The notes below the pieces were generated by a model. It had not been told where the DNA came from. It was given only the letters and a program-made list of their open reading frames with translations, and ran no database searches. This document shows, in pieces, positions 15,679-24,741 of a DNA stretch of 64,000 bases. This DNA is from Rhizobium sp. Root1212. Lineage in GTDB: Bacteria > Pseudomonadota > Alphaproteobacteria > Rhizobiales > Rhizobiaceae. The stretch covers positions 303,257 through 367,256 of the forward strand of contig NZ_LMDA01000023.1 in assembly GCF_001424985.1 (NCBI RefSeq). The letters run 5' to 3'. The position numbers were made by a program, and so were the translations under genes. Position 1 is the stretch's first letter. Each line of letters starts with the position of its first letter.

Positions 15679-16896
15679 TCAATCCTGCAATTTCAGCGCC
15701 GGCAGGATAGTCCCTCGCGCCTCGCCGAAGCCGATGCGATAACCGTTGCCGACCGCCGCACCACGCAAAATCACCGTATCGCCATCCTCCAGAAACTGCC
15801 TGATCTCGCCTGTCTCCAGCGTCAGCGGTTCCTTGCCGCCCCAGGAAAGCTCCAGCATCGAGCCGCGGTTCTCCTTCTCCGGCCCGGAGATCGTGCCGGA
15901 GCCGAGCAGGTCGCCGACGCGCATCGGGCAGCCGGAGGTGGTGTGATGGGCCAACTGCTGCGCCGCCGAATAATACATCTCGCGATAATTGGTGCGGGCG
16001 ATGACGGTTTCCGGCTTTCCCTCGGGCGCCAGCGCCACCGAAAGCGCGATGTCGTAGAGCATCGGCCCCGGCTCTTGCAGGTAGGGCAGGAGTTCGCGTT
16101 CCCGCGTCGGCGTCGAAACCCGGAACGGTTCCAGCGCCGCCTTCGGCACGATCCAGGGCGAGATCGTCGTCGCCGTCGCCTTGGCCTGGAAGGGGCCGAG
16201 CGGCTGGTATTCCCACGCCTGGATATCGCGTGCCGACCAGTCGTTGAGCATCACATAGCCGAAGATCATCGCATCGGCCTCGGCAACGGAGACCATGCCA
16301 TCCGAAGGCTGGCCGACGATCGCGGCCATCTCCAGCTCGATATCGAAGCGGGCGGAGGGGGCGAAACGCGGCAGCTCGTCCTCGGGCCGCTTGATCTGTC
16401 CCCACGGCCGCCGGACGGGCGTGCCGGACACCACCACCGAGGAGGCGCGACCGTTATAACCGATCGGGATCGACAGCCAGTTGGGCGGAAGCGCGTTTTC
16501 CGCCCCGCGGAACATTGTGCCCACATTGAAGGCATGGTGCCGGCCGGCATAGAAGTCGGTGTATTCGCTGACGCGGAACGGCATCAGCAGCGCCACCTTT
16601 TCGAGAGGCACGAGATGCGGCTCGACCGCCGCCCGGTGCGTCTCGTCCGACAGAAGTGCGGTCAGCCGCTCTCGCAGTTCCGCCCAGACCGTCGGCCCCG
16701 CCGCCATGACGGCATTCCAGGTCGGCTCGGCAAACAGCGCCGGATCGAGCCCATGTTTGATCTTGCCGACATCGAGCACGAAAGCGCCGATCGCTACGCC
16801 CATGCGCGGGCCGGCGCCGTCGTCGAACACGCCATAAGGCAGGTTTTCGATCGGAAAATCCGTATCGCCGTTCGCGGAGGATACCCAACTCGTCAT
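15679..16896 (-). CDS. fahA: Fumarylacetoacetase
   Basis: 405 residues from the ATG at 16896; the frame is open further upstream but that part overlaps hmgA. It hydrolyses fumarylacetoacetate to fumarate and acetoacetate, the last step of homogentisate degradation. The FAH metal-site motifs are present: DFYAGRHHA, the ExE pair in FDIELEMA and the Asp in NDWSARDIQ. Its start overlaps the hmgA stop in an ATGA, so the two are translated from one transcript (hmgA-fahA). Confidence 0.96.
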   Translation of the reverse strand: MTSWVSSANGDTDFPIENLPYGVFDDGAGPRMGVAIGAFVLDVGKIKHGLDPALFAEPTWNAVMAAGPTVWAELRERLTALLSDETHRAAVEPHLVPLEKVALLMPFRVSEYTDFYAGRHHAFNVGTMFRGAENALPPNWLSIPIGYNGRASSVVVSGTPVRRPWGQIKRPEDELPRFAPSARFDIELEMAAIVGQPSDGMVSVAEADAMIFGYVMLNDWSARDIQAWEYQPLGPFQAKATATTISPWIVPKAALEPFRVSTPTRERELLPYLQEPGPMLYDIALSVALAPEGKPETVIARTNYREMYYSAAQQLAHHTTSGCPMRVGDLLGSGTISGPEKENRGSMLELSWGGKEPLTLETGEIRQFLEDGDTVILRGAAVGNGYRIGFGEARGTILPALKLQD

Positions 16897-18257
16897 GCTT
16901 TGATCCCCGGCTTGCCGTCGAATTTCTTTTCCAGACTGTCCCAGCAGTCGATGTAATCGTCCTGCAACGGCGCTTCCTTGGCGGCGAATTCGGTCAGGTG
17001 CTGCGGAAAGCGGGTCTCGAACATGAAGGACATGGTGTTGCCTTGGAAAACCGGCTGCATCGCTTCGTTGGAGGCATGCTCGAAGGCATTGCGATCCGGG
17101 CCGTGCGGCAGCATGCAATTGTGCAGGCTCATGCCGCCGGGCACGAAGCCCTTCGGCTTGGCGTCGTAGATGCCGTAGATGTTGCCCATCAGCTCCGACA
17201 TGATGTTCTTGTGGTACCAAGGCGGGCGGAAGGTGTGTTCGGCCACCATCCAGCGCTCGCGGAACAGCACGAAATCGATATTGGCCGTTCCCTCCTGCCC
17301 GGAAGGCGCCGTCAGCACGGTGAAGATCGACGGATCGGGGTGGTCGAACAGCAGCGCCCCGACCGGCGAATAGGTTCGCAGGTCGTATTTATAGGCGCAG
17401 TAATTGCCATGCCACGCCACGACGTCGAGCGGCGAATGATCGATGAAGGTTTCGTGGAACTGGCCGCACCACTTGATCACCACGCGCGAGGGCACATCGC
17501 GGTCTTCGAAGGCTGCGACCGGGGACTTGAAGTCGCGCGGGTTGGCAAGGCAGTTGGCGCCGATCGGCCCGCGGTTCGGAAGGTCGAATTTCTGGCCGTA
17601 ATTCTCGCAGACGAAGCCGCGCGCCGGACCTTCCAGCAACTCGACGCGGTAAACGAGTCCGCGCGGCAGGATGGCGATTTCCTTCGGCTCGATATCGATG
17701 ACGCCGAGTTCGGTGCAGAAGCGCAGCCGGCCTTCCTGCGGCACGACGAGCAGCTCGCTGTCGGCCGAATAGAAATACTCATCCGTCATCGATTGCGTGA
17801 CGAGATAAATGTGGGAGGCCATGCCGGTCTGGGTGTTGACGTCGCCGGCCGTCGTCATGGTGCGCATGCCGGTGATCCAGGTCAGCGCTTCGCTGCCGGC
17901 GGCAACCGGGTCCCAGCGATACTGGCCGAGAGAGATGATGTCGTCCTGAATGTGCGGCGCGCTTTTCCAATAGGGCAGGGCGATCTTGTGGAAGCGGCCG
18001 GCGTGCTTCACCGAGGGGCGGATGCGGTAGCACCAGGTGCGCTCGTTCTGGCCGCGCGGCGCGGTAAAGGCGGTGCCGGAAAGCTGCTCGGCATAAAGCC
18101 CGTATTCGCATTTCTGCGGGGAGTTCTGTCCCTGCGGCAGCGCGCCGGGCAGGGCTTCCGTTTCGAAATCGTTGCCGAAGCCGGGCATGTAGCCGTCATG
18201 GGGGCCGGCGACGCCCACGGCGCGGATCATGCCGGCCGGCAGATTGAGATCGTTCAT
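16893..18257 (-). CDS. hmgA: Homogentisate 1,2-dioxygenase
   Basis: 454 residues. It opens the ring of homogentisate to maleylacetoacetate with non-haem iron. Family features include [19 protein letters not shown] near the N-terminus, the [15 protein letters not shown] segment and the [10 protein letters not shown] active-site region near the C-terminus. I prefer the ATG at 18257 because GGAGG is about 8 bases from it; the ATG at 18263 directly abuts that site. It is divergent from marR across two near-palindromic sites, which suggests direct control. Confidence 0.96.
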   Translation of the reverse strand: MNDLNLPAGMIRAVGVAGPHDGYMPGFGNDFETEALPGALPQGQNSPQKCEYGLYAEQLSGTAFTAPRGQNERTWCYRIRPSVKHAGRFHKIALPYWKSAPHIQDDIISLGQYRWDPVAAGSEALTWITGMRTMTTAGDVNTQTGMASHIYLVTQSMTDEYFYSADSELLVVPQEGRLRFCTELGVIDIEPKEIAILPRGLVYRVELLEGPARGFVCENYGQKFDLPNRGPIGANCLANPRDFKSPVAAFEDRDVPSRVVIKWCGQFHETFIDHSPLDVVAWHGNYCAYKYDLRTYSPVGALLFDHPDPSIFTVLTAPSGQEGTANIDFVLFRERWMVAEHTFRPPWYHKNIMSELMGNIYGIYDAKPKGFVPGGMSLHNCMLPHGPDRNAFEHASNEAMQPVFQGNTMSFMFETRFPQHLTEFAAKEAPLQDDYIDCWDSLEKKFDGKPGIKA

Positions 18258-18291
18258 GTCCATCTCCTCCCAATTTCATTCGCCCATCATT

Positions 18292-18340
18292 TTCGTTGCA
18301 TTTGCAATGAAGTCAAGAAATTTGTTGCAAACGCAACGAA
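18292..18340. promoter_or_regulatory. Two candidate MarR operators between hmgA and marR
   Basis: TTCGTTGCATTTGCAATGAA (18292-18311) and TTTGTTGCAAACGCAACGAA (18321-18340) are each near-perfect inverted repeats with TT(C/T)(G/A)TTGC half-sites. Their centres are 29 bp apart, close to three helical turns. They fill the short region between the divergent hmgA and marR genes, where a MarR repressor would be expected to act on both promoters. Confidence 0.7.
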
Positions 18341-18378
18341 TTTGGTTTCGACTGATGGAAAGCAAATGGGACTATACC

Positions 18379-18816
18379 ATGGACGATGCACTCCCCTTCG
18401 ACCTGATGCACTTCATGCCCTATCGCATGGCGGCGGCGGCGCAGTTCCTGAGCGACCAGCTTGCGCAAATTTATCGCGTGCGCTGCGATCTCTCCAATGC
18501 CGAATGGCGGGTGATGGCGCATCTTGCTTATTCCGGAAACGTCTCGGTCCGGGATGTCGAGGCGCGTGGCGGCATGGAAAAATCCAAGGTCAGCCGGGCT
18601 GCGGCGCGGCTGGAAGATCAGGGGTTCATCGAAAAGCGCGTGAACGAAACCGACCGCCGGCTGGTGCAGTTGACGCTGACGGAAAAGGGGCGCTCGCTTA
18701 TGGCCGAGCTTCTGCCGCTTGCCGCCGCCTTCCAGGCGGATGTCGAGCGCCGGCTTGGGCCGACCTTCGTCGGGCTGGAGGCGGCGCTGGACCGGCTATT
18801 GGGAGAAAAGGCATGA
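18379..18816 (+). CDS. MarR-family regulator of homogentisate degradation
   Basis: 145 residues from the ATG at 18379; an in-frame ATG at 18355 adds 8. The winged helix is clear: LSNAEWRVMAHLAYSGNVSVRDVEARGGMEKSKVSRAAARLEDQGFIEKRVNETDRR. The DRR wing motif and the recognition helix are intact. It overlaps maiA by ATGA and is divergent from hmgA-fahA, so it very likely represses both transcripts and responds to a pathway intermediate such as homogentisate. The effector is inferred from the pathway, not the sequence. Confidence 0.9.
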   Translation: MDDALPFDLMHFMPYRMAAAAQFLSDQLAQIYRVRCDLSNAEWRVMAHLAYSGNVSVRDVEARGGMEKSKVSRAAARLEDQGFIEKRVNETDRRLVQLTLTEKGRSLMAELLPLAAAFQADVERRLGPTFVGLEAALDRLLGEKA

Positions 18817-19430
18817 TCAGGCTCTATGACTACTGGCGCTCTTCGGCCAGCTACCGTGTCCGCATCGCGCTCGGCATCGCCGGCCTTCCGTGGGAGAGCC
18901 TGCCAGTGGACCTCCTGAAAGGGGAACACCATTCGCCCGAATATCACGCCATCAATCCGCAAGGCCTCCTGCCCGTTGTCGAGATGGATGGCCAACGCTT
19001 CAGCCAGTCGCTTGCCATCATCGAGTTTCTGGAGGAGGCGCATGGCCTCGGCCTGCTTCCGGACGACCTTCGGGACCGCGCCCGCGTGCGTGCGCTCGCC
19101 TATGCCATCGCCATGGACATTCACCCCATCTGCAATCCGAGGGTCGTCAATTTCGCCATCGCCCATTCCAACGGCGGCATGACGATGGAGGTGTGGATGC
19201 GCAATTTCATCGGCGCGGGTTTTTCCGCGCTGGAAGACATGCTGGCCGGCGGCGACCACTGCTTCGGCAACCGGGTGACACTTGCCGATATCTGCCTGGC
19301 GCCGCAGCTTTACAATGCCGTGCGCTGGGGCGTCGATCTTGCGGCCATGCCGAAGATACGCCGCATCGGCGCCCATCTCGAAACCCTGCCCGCCTTCGCC
19401 GCCGCCCATCCCGACCGGCAGGCGCATTGA
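18813..19430 (+). CDS. maiA: Maleylacetoacetate isomerase (zeta-class glutathione transferase)
   Basis: 205 residues. It isomerises maleylacetoacetate to fumarylacetoacetate using glutathione, linking HmgA and FahA. The zeta-GST N-terminal signature YWRSSASYRVRIALG is present; bacterial members commonly lack the Cys of the eukaryotic SSC motif, as here. NPQGLLPVVE and SLAIIEFLEE form the glutathione site, and a helical C-terminal domain contains NRVTLADICLAPQLYNA. It overlaps the end of marR by four bases. Confidence 0.95.
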   Translation: MIRLYDYWRSSASYRVRIALGIAGLPWESLPVDLLKGEHHSPEYHAINPQGLLPVVEMDGQRFSQSLAIIEFLEEAHGLGLLPDDLRDRARVRALAYAIAMDIHPICNPRVVNFAIAHSNGGMTMEVWMRNFIGAGFSALEDMLAGGDHCFGNRVTLADICLAPQLYNAVRWGVDLAAMPKIRRIGAHLETLPAFAAAHPDRQAH

Positions 19431-19436
19431 GACGGT

Positions 19437-20378
19437 TCAACCCTCGCTCAGCACCTCGGTACCGCCGACCAGCCGATCGAACAGCGAACGCCGGGCGCGG
19501 CCGACGTCGCGCAGCGGCGGCTCGCCATATTGGCGGGCATATTCGCGGCTGAACTGCGACTGGCTTTCATAGCCCACCTGATGCCCGGCCGAGCCCGCAT
19601 CCAGCATCTCCTCCAGCATCAGCCGGCGCGCCTCCTGCAGTCTCAGCCGCTTCTGGTATTGCATCGGCGTCATGGCGGTCACGGCCTTGAAGTGATGATG
19701 CAGCGAGGAAACGCTCATGCTGACGCGATTGGCAAGCTCCTCGATCCTGAGCGGCAGGGCATAATATTCCTTGAGCCAGGCGCAGGCCCTGCCGATCTGG
19801 TGCGACTGGCTGTCGGCCATCGCCATGCGCCGCAGCCGGGCACCCTGCGGGCCGGACAGCAGCCGGTAGAGGATTTCCTGTTCGATCAGCGGCGCCATGA
19901 CAGCCATCTCGTCCGGCCGGTCCAGCAGCCTCAAGAGCCGGATCACCGCATCGACCAGCTCTTCGGTTACCTGCGTCACAACCATGCCGCGTTCGCTGGT
20001 ATCGGCTGGCGCGGGAGCGAGGCCAAGCGTCTGGATCAGGCTTGAAATCCGGCGGAAATCGAGTTCGAAGCCGATGCTGAGGTAGGGCTTCTCCGCTGTC
20101 GCATCGACGACGCGGCTGGTGACCGGCAGGTCGAGGGAGGTCAAAAGGAAATCGCTGCCGCCGTAACGATAGGTCTCGTCGCCCAGCATGACTTCCTTGG
20201 TTCCCTGCGCCACCAGCCCGAAGCTTGCCTTGAAGGCGGAGCAGACGGGCATGCCGACCCCCGAGAGCCGGTTGATCATCAGCCCCTTGATCGGCGTCAG
20301 GTGTTCTCCATCCCTGGTGGCATAGGCGGAGATCAACGCGATCAGTTCTTCTTGGCGCGAAAGCGTACCGTTGCTCAT
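19437..20378 (-). CDS. AraC-family transcriptional regulator
   Basis: 313 residues. The N-terminal two-thirds match the AraC N-terminal cupin-like type found in regulators of alcohol and aldehyde genes (MINRLSGVGMPVCSAFKASFGLVAQG). The C-terminal DNA-binding domain has two helix-turn-helix units, IEELANRVSMSVSSLHHHFKAVT and AGHQVGYESQSQFSREYARQYG. It is divergent from the alcohol dehydrogenase with a 209-bp gap, so it probably activates that gene. It converges with maiA with only 6 bases between stops. Confidence 0.9.
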   Translation of the reverse strand: MSNGTLSRQEELIALISAYATRDGEHLTPIKGLMINRLSGVGMPVCSAFKASFGLVAQGTKEVMLGDETYRYGGSDFLLTSLDLPVTSRVVDATAEKPYLSIGFELDFRRISSLIQTLGLAPAPADTSERGMVVTQVTEELVDAVIRLLRLLDRPDEMAVMAPLIEQEILYRLLSGPQGARLRRMAMADSQSHQIGRACAWLKEYYALPLRIEELANRVSMSVSSLHHHFKAVTAMTPMQYQKRLRLQEARRLMLEEMLDAGSAGHQVGYESQSQFSREYARQYGEPPLRDVGRARRSLFDRLVGGTEVLSEG

Positions 20379-20587
20379 GGTGAAACGTTTCCTCCGGTCT
20401 TCGTCTCGTGTATGATCCCGATGTAAGGAACGATGCCTGTCCGTGCAAATCGCCGGTCGGATGTTTTGCAGGATCGTGCAAAAATTTTGCAGGATTGCTC
20501 TAACGGCTTTTTGCGTTCGGCGTCATAGTAGCGCCGGGAAAAGCCACCGGCTTTCAGTCCCATCCCAAGACATTCAAGGAGCACACC

Positions 20588-21628
20588 ATGGCCCTGGCAA
20601 GAGGATATGCGGCGACCGATGCGTCCAAGCCGCTTCAGCCCTTTACCTTCGAACGACGCGCGCCGAATGCGGACGACGTCGTCATCAGCATCAAATATTC
20701 CGGCGTTTGCCATTCCGACATTCATCAGGCCCGCAACGAATGGGGCAATTCGATCTTTCCGATGGTGCCCGGCCATGAGATCGCCGGCATCGTCACCGAG
20801 GTCGGCTCGAGCGTGACCAAGTTCAAGGTCGGCGACCGCGTCGGCGTCGGCTGCTTCGTCGATTCCTGCACCACCTGCGCCAGTCGCGATGTCGACATCG
20901 AGCAGTATCTGCCCGGCCTCGTCGTCACCTATAACGGTTACGAAGCCGACGGAAAAACGCCGACCCAGGGCGGCTATTCCGACCACATCGTCGTCAAGGA
21001 GGGTTACGTGCTCTCCCTTCCGGAAAACCTCGATTTCGCCGCGAGCGCGCCGCTGCTCTGCGCCGGCATCACGCTCTATTCGCCGTTGCGCCACTGGAAT
21101 GCCGGCCCCGGCAAGAAGGTTGCCATCGTCGGTATGGGCGGGCTCGGCCATATGGGCGTCAAGCTCGCCCATGCGATGGGCGCCGATGTGACCGTTCTCA
21201 GCCAGTCGCTGTCGAAGAAGGAAGACGGTCTGAAGCTCGGTGCGGATCACTATTACGCCACATCCGATCCGAAGACGTTCGAGGATCTCGCCGGCGCCTT
21301 CGACCTGATCCTGTGCACGGTTTCGGCCGAACTCGACTGGAACGCCTATACCGGCCTCCTGAAGGTCGACGGCACCCTGGTTCTTCTGGGCATTCCGGAA
21401 AAGCCGGTGCCGGTGCATGCGTTCTCGCTGGTTCCGGCCCGCCGCAGCATTGCCGGCTCGATGATCGGCTCGATCAAGGAAACGCAGGAAATGCTCGATT
21501 TCTGCGGCGAGCACGACATCGTTTCGGAAATCGAGATGATCCGCATGGATCAGATCAACGAAGCCTATGAGCGCGTCATCAAGAGCGACGTGCGCTACCG
21601 CTTCGTCATCGACATGGCGACGCTGTAA
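20588..21628 (+). CDS. Zinc-type NAD(P)-dependent alcohol dehydrogenase (YahK/cinnamyl-alcohol type)
   Basis: 346 residues. The catalytic zinc ligands are present: Cys in SGVCHSD, the His-Glu pair in PGHEIAG and Cys in [11 protein letters not shown]. The Rossmann motif is [11 protein letters not shown]. The family reduces aldehydes or oxidises alcohols. The loop that normally carries four structural-zinc cysteines reads [16 protein letters not shown], keeping only two, so the structural zinc is probably absent or differently held. AAGGAG precedes the ATG. The divergent AraC gene is its likely regulator. Confidence 0.93.
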   Translation: MALARGYAATDASKPLQPFTFERRAPNADDVVISIKYSGVCHSDIHQARNEWGNSIFPMVPGHEIAGIVTEVGSSVTKFKVGDRVGVGCFVDSCTTCASRDVDIEQYLPGLVVTYNGYEADGKTPTQGGYSDHIVVKEGYVLSLPENLDFAASAPLLCAGITLYSPLRHWNAGPGKKVAIVGMGGLGHMGVKLAHAMGADVTVLSQSLSKKEDGLKLGADHYYATSDPKTFEDLAGAFDLILCTVSAELDWNAYTGLLKVDGTLVLLGIPEKPVPVHAFSLVPARRSIAGSMIGSIKETQEMLDFCGEHDIVSEIEMIRMDQINEAYERVIKSDVRYRFVIDMATL

Positions 21629-21649
21629 AGGCGTTTCGGGGGCTGAAAT

Positions 21650-21816
21650 GCCCCTCACCCTAACCCTCTCCCCGCACGCGGGGAGAGGGGACGACGGAAT
21701 TTGCCAATGGCGTTATCTCGTCCACCGCAACGGTGATGCGGTCGGAAACGGAGGCAGCCGCCTGCACCTTCTCCCCGCCTGCGGGGAGAAGGTGGCCGAC
21801 AGGCCGGATGAGGGGC
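21650..21816. repeat. Intergenic palindromic repeat, RIME-like (copy 2)
   Basis: It starts with GCCCCTCACCCTAACCCTCT and a CTCTCCCCGCACGCGGGGAGAG palindrome in two halves, and ends with a CTTCTCCCCGCCTGCGGGGAGAAG palindrome and GGATGAGGGGC. The orientation is reversed relative to copy 1. A central stretch of about 80 bases is unrelated. It sits between the convergent alcohol dehydrogenase and Lrp genes. Confidence 0.85.
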
Positions 21817-21850
21817 GTGGCTTGCTCTGAATCTGCAATGAAGCATCGCC

Positions 21851-22321
21851 TCACAAAAGCTGCAGCGGCCCGTCGTTCTTGATCTCTTCCATCACCGCAT
21901 AGGTCCGCGTTTCCTTCACCCCCGGCAGCGTCCAGAGCACCTGCCCGAGGAAACTGCGATAGGCGTTCATGTCCTCGAAGCGTGTCTTGACGAGGTAATC
22001 GAACCCGCCCGCCACCATGTGACATTCCAGCACCGCCGGCGCGCGGCGGATGGCATCGGCGAAGTGGTCGAAGACCTCCGGCGTCGTCTTGTCGAGCATC
22101 ACTTCAATGAAAACGAGCAGGCCGAAGCCCAGCTTGTGCGGATCGAGCCGCGCCCCGAAGCCCGAGACATAGCCGTCCTTCAACAGCCGTCGCAGCCTTT
22201 CGCTGGTGGCGGTGGGAGACAGGCCGATGCGCTCGGCCAGCTCCAGGTTGGTGATCCGCCCATCGCCCTGCAGGATATTGAGGATCTTGCGATCGATCTT
22301 GTCGATGTCGTGGATCGACAT
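21851..22321 (-). CDS. Lrp/AsnC-family transcriptional regulator (second)
   Basis: 156 residues. The helix-turn-helix covers residues about 8-50 (DKIDRKILNILQGDGRITNLELAERIGLSPTATSERLRRL). The RAM domain includes VLECHMVAGGFDYLVKTRF. Its ATG begins one base after the stop codon of the M20 amidohydrolase gene, so both are co-transcribed with the regulator second. By family it senses an amino acid, possibly a product of that hydrolase; that link is inference. It ends just before repeat copy 2. Confidence 0.9.
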   Translation of the reverse strand: MSIHDIDKIDRKILNILQGDGRITNLELAERIGLSPTATSERLRRLLKDGYVSGFGARLDPHKLGFGLLVFIEVMLDKTTPEVFDHFADAIRRAPAVLECHMVAGGFDYLVKTRFEDMNAYRSFLGQVLWTLPGVKETRTYAVMEEIKNDGPLQLL

Positions 22322-22322
22322 A

Positions 22323-23486
22323 TCAGCCGGCCAGCCGGGTTTCGGCGAGTTTCACCCAGTAGGAAATGCCGTGCGGGATAGCCTCGTCGTTGAAATCGTA
22401 AGCCGGATTGTGCAAACCGGCGGTCTCGCCATTGCCCATGAAAATGAAGGCGCCGGGGCGGGCGAGCAGCATGTAGGAAAAATCCTCGCCGCCCATCATC
22501 GGGTCGAGGCCGTCGGAAACCTTGCCGCTTCCGGCGATGGTGCGGGCGGCATCGAGCGCATGGGCGGTCTCGGCGGCGTGGTTCACCGTGACGGGATAGT
22601 TGCGGATATATTGAACCGTGACCTTCGCCCCGTAAGCCGCGCCGAGATTTTCGGAAATCTGCCGGATGCGCTTTTCGGCAATGTCGCGCATGTCGGGCAT
22701 CAGCGTGCGCACGGTGCCGGCCAGCACTGCCTGCTCGGGAATGATGTTGTGGGCAAAGCCCGCATTGAACTTGGTGACGGAAACGACCACCGATGCCAGC
22801 GGATCGGCGGTGCGCGAAGCGATCGTCTGCAGTGCATTGACGACCTGCGAGCCGATGACGATGGGATCGATGGTCTTGTGCGGCTGCGCCGCATGGCCGC
22901 CGCGCCCGTCGATGGTGATGATGAACTCGTCGGTGGAGGCCATGATCGGGCCGACGCGGCTGCCGAATTCGCCAACTGGCATGCCCGGCATGTTGTGCAT
23001 GCCATAGACTTCTTCGATGGAGAAGCGCTCCATCATGCCGTCCTTGACCATCTCGTTGCCGCCGCCGCCGCCTTCTTCGGCCGGCTGGAAGATCACGGCG
23101 ACCGCGCCCTTGAAGTTGCGGGTCTCGGAAAGATATTTTGCAGCACCCAGCAGCATGGCGGTGTGGCCGTCATGGCCGCAGGCATGCATCTTGCCGGCTG
23201 TGGTCGAAGCCCAGGGCTTGCCGCTTGTCTCGGTCATCGGCAGCGCATCCATGTCGGCGCGCAAGCCGATGGTGCGGCCTTCGCCGAGATTGCCACGGAT
23301 CAAACCGACGACGCCGGTGCGGCCGATGCCGGTCACGATTTCGTCAACGCCGAATTCCCGGAGTTTCTTTTCGACGAAGGCCGCCGTATTTTCGACGGCG
23401 AACAGAAGCTCCGGATTGGTGTGCAGGTAGCGGCGCCATTCGGTCACTTCGTTCTGGAGTTCGGCGGCGCGGTTCAGAATGGGCAT
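22323..23486 (-). CDS. M20 family amidohydrolase (hippurate hydrolase/aminoacylase type)
   Basis: 387 residues. Di-metal M20D motifs are clear: MHACGHDGH (Cys/His ligands), FQPAEEGGGGG (catalytic Glu), YGMHNMPG, and MMGGEDFSYML near the C-terminus. The dimerisation domain (about 180-290) has GRGGHAAQPHK. Enzymes of this family hydrolyse N-acyl amino acids, hippurate or related amides in the cytoplasm. The exact substrate cannot be told. It is immediately upstream of an Lrp gene. Confidence 0.92.
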   Translation of the reverse strand: MPILNRAAELQNEVTEWRRYLHTNPELLFAVENTAAFVEKKLREFGVDEIVTGIGRTGVVGLIRGNLGEGRTIGLRADMDALPMTETSGKPWASTTAGKMHACGHDGHTAMLLGAAKYLSETRNFKGAVAVIFQPAEEGGGGGNEMVKDGMMERFSIEEVYGMHNMPGMPVGEFGSRVGPIMASTDEFIITIDGRGGHAAQPHKTIDPIVIGSQVVNALQTIASRTADPLASVVVSVTKFNAGFAHNIIPEQAVLAGTVRTLMPDMRDIAEKRIRQISENLGAAYGAKVTVQYIRNYPVTVNHAAETAHALDAARTIAGSGKVSDGLDPMMGGEDFSYMLLARPGAFIFMGNGETAGLHNPAYDFNDEAIPHGISYWVKLAETRLAG

Positions 23487-23612
23487 CGTGTCTTTCCTGT
23501 GCTTGCGGGCATTAAGACGGCCGGGGCGTGAAGAAAGGCCTTTGCCATCACCTTGCCATATAGGTTAAATAGCCGGGCGACACGAGGCAATTCCCGATTT
23601 CGAGGTTCGATA

Positions 23613-24725
23613 GTGGTCAACAGTGCAATTCGTATGGGCGGCAAAAAACTTGCCCTTCTGGCGGGGGCTTGCGCCATCGCTCTGTCGAGTGTCCTGCCGG
23701 CAATGGCCAATCCGCGTCTGGTCGTCGATGTCAATTCGCTCAAGGTCTATGAGCAGCAGGATATCTTCCAGCGCTGGTATCCGGCCTCGCTCACCAAGCT
23801 GATGACGGCCTACACAACCTTCCGCGCGCTCAAATCCGGCCGCCTGACGCTCGAATCTCCCGTCGTCATGAGCAAGAATGCCGCTTCCGAGCCGGCGAGC
23901 AAGATGTATCTGAAGCCCGGCCAGGCAATGACGCTCGACAGCGCGCTGAAGATGATGCTGATCAAATCGGCCAACGATATCGCGGTTGCCATCGGCGAGA
24001 CTGTCGGCGGTTCCGAGCCCGCCTTCGTCGACATGATGAATGCCGAGGCGCGCCGCATCGGCATGACGTCCTCTCATTTCGTCAATCCGAACGGCCTGCC
24101 GGCCCCCGGCCAGTATACGACGGCGCGTGATCTTGCGGTTCTCGCCATCACCATCAAGCGCGAATTTCCGCAATATGCGCCCTATTTTGCCTATGAAGGC
24201 TTCCAGACCGGCAAGAAGAAATTCCCGAACTACAACATGCTGATCGGCCGCTTCGACGGCGCCGACGGCATGAAGACCGGCTTCATCTGCGCCTCCGGCT
24301 TCAATCAGGTCTCGTCCGCCACCCGCAACGGCCGCAGCGTCGTCTCGGTCGTGCTCGGCGCCGACAGCCTCGGCGCCCGCGCGGACGAATCGGCCCGCAT
24401 GATGCAGATGGCGCTGACCGAAAGCAGCGCCGGCAAGCCGGGCCTCGGCCAGATCGCCCCTTATGGCGAAACCCGCGACATGGTGGCCGATATCAGCAAG
24501 GACATCTGCTCGGCGCATGCCGCAAAGGTGCGCAGCGAAGGCCGCGACGAGGCCGGCCGCCAAAAGCTGCTGTCGCCTTTCATCCACGAGATCGACCGGC
24601 CGCTCAATCTGGTTTCGGCGGAACTGCTGCCGGGCAGCACCATCGCGGATGCCAAGGGCCAGGTCGCCGGCGGCGAGGGCGATCTCGCCAACGTCCCGGT
24701 CCCGGTTCCGCGCCCGACCTTCTAA
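23613..24725 (+). CDS. D-alanyl-D-alanine carboxypeptidase (penicillin-binding protein, S11)
   Basis: 370 residues from a GTG at 23613 with GAGG seven bases upstream; an ATG at 23634 is possible, and the longest frame (from 23553) lacks support. A signal peptide ends near AMA. The three S11 active-site motifs are present: SLTK, SAN and KTG. The enzyme removes the terminal D-Ala from peptidoglycan pentapeptides in the periplasm. The C-terminus is a Pro-rich tail (VPVPVPRPTF) in place of the amphipathic membrane anchor of DacA. The next gene, a COG0523 GTPase, begins 16 bases after the stop. Confidence 0.93.
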   Translation: MVNSAIRMGGKKLALLAGACAIALSSVLPAMANPRLVVDVNSLKVYEQQDIFQRWYPASLTKLMTAYTTFRALKSGRLTLESPVVMSKNAASEPASKMYLKPGQAMTLDSALKMMLIKSANDIAVAIGETVGGSEPAFVDMMNAEARRIGMTSSHFVNPNGLPAPGQYTTARDLAVLAITIKREFPQYAPYFAYEGFQTGKKKFPNYNMLIGRFDGADGMKTGFICASGFNQVSSATRNGRSVVSVVLGADSLGARADESARMMQMALTESSAGKPGLGQIAPYGETRDMVADISKDICSAHAAKVRSEGRDEAGRQKLLSPFIHEIDRPLNLVSAELLPGSTIADAKGQVAGGEGDLANVPVPVPRPTF

Positions 24726-24741
24726 TTAAGGCCGACATGCC

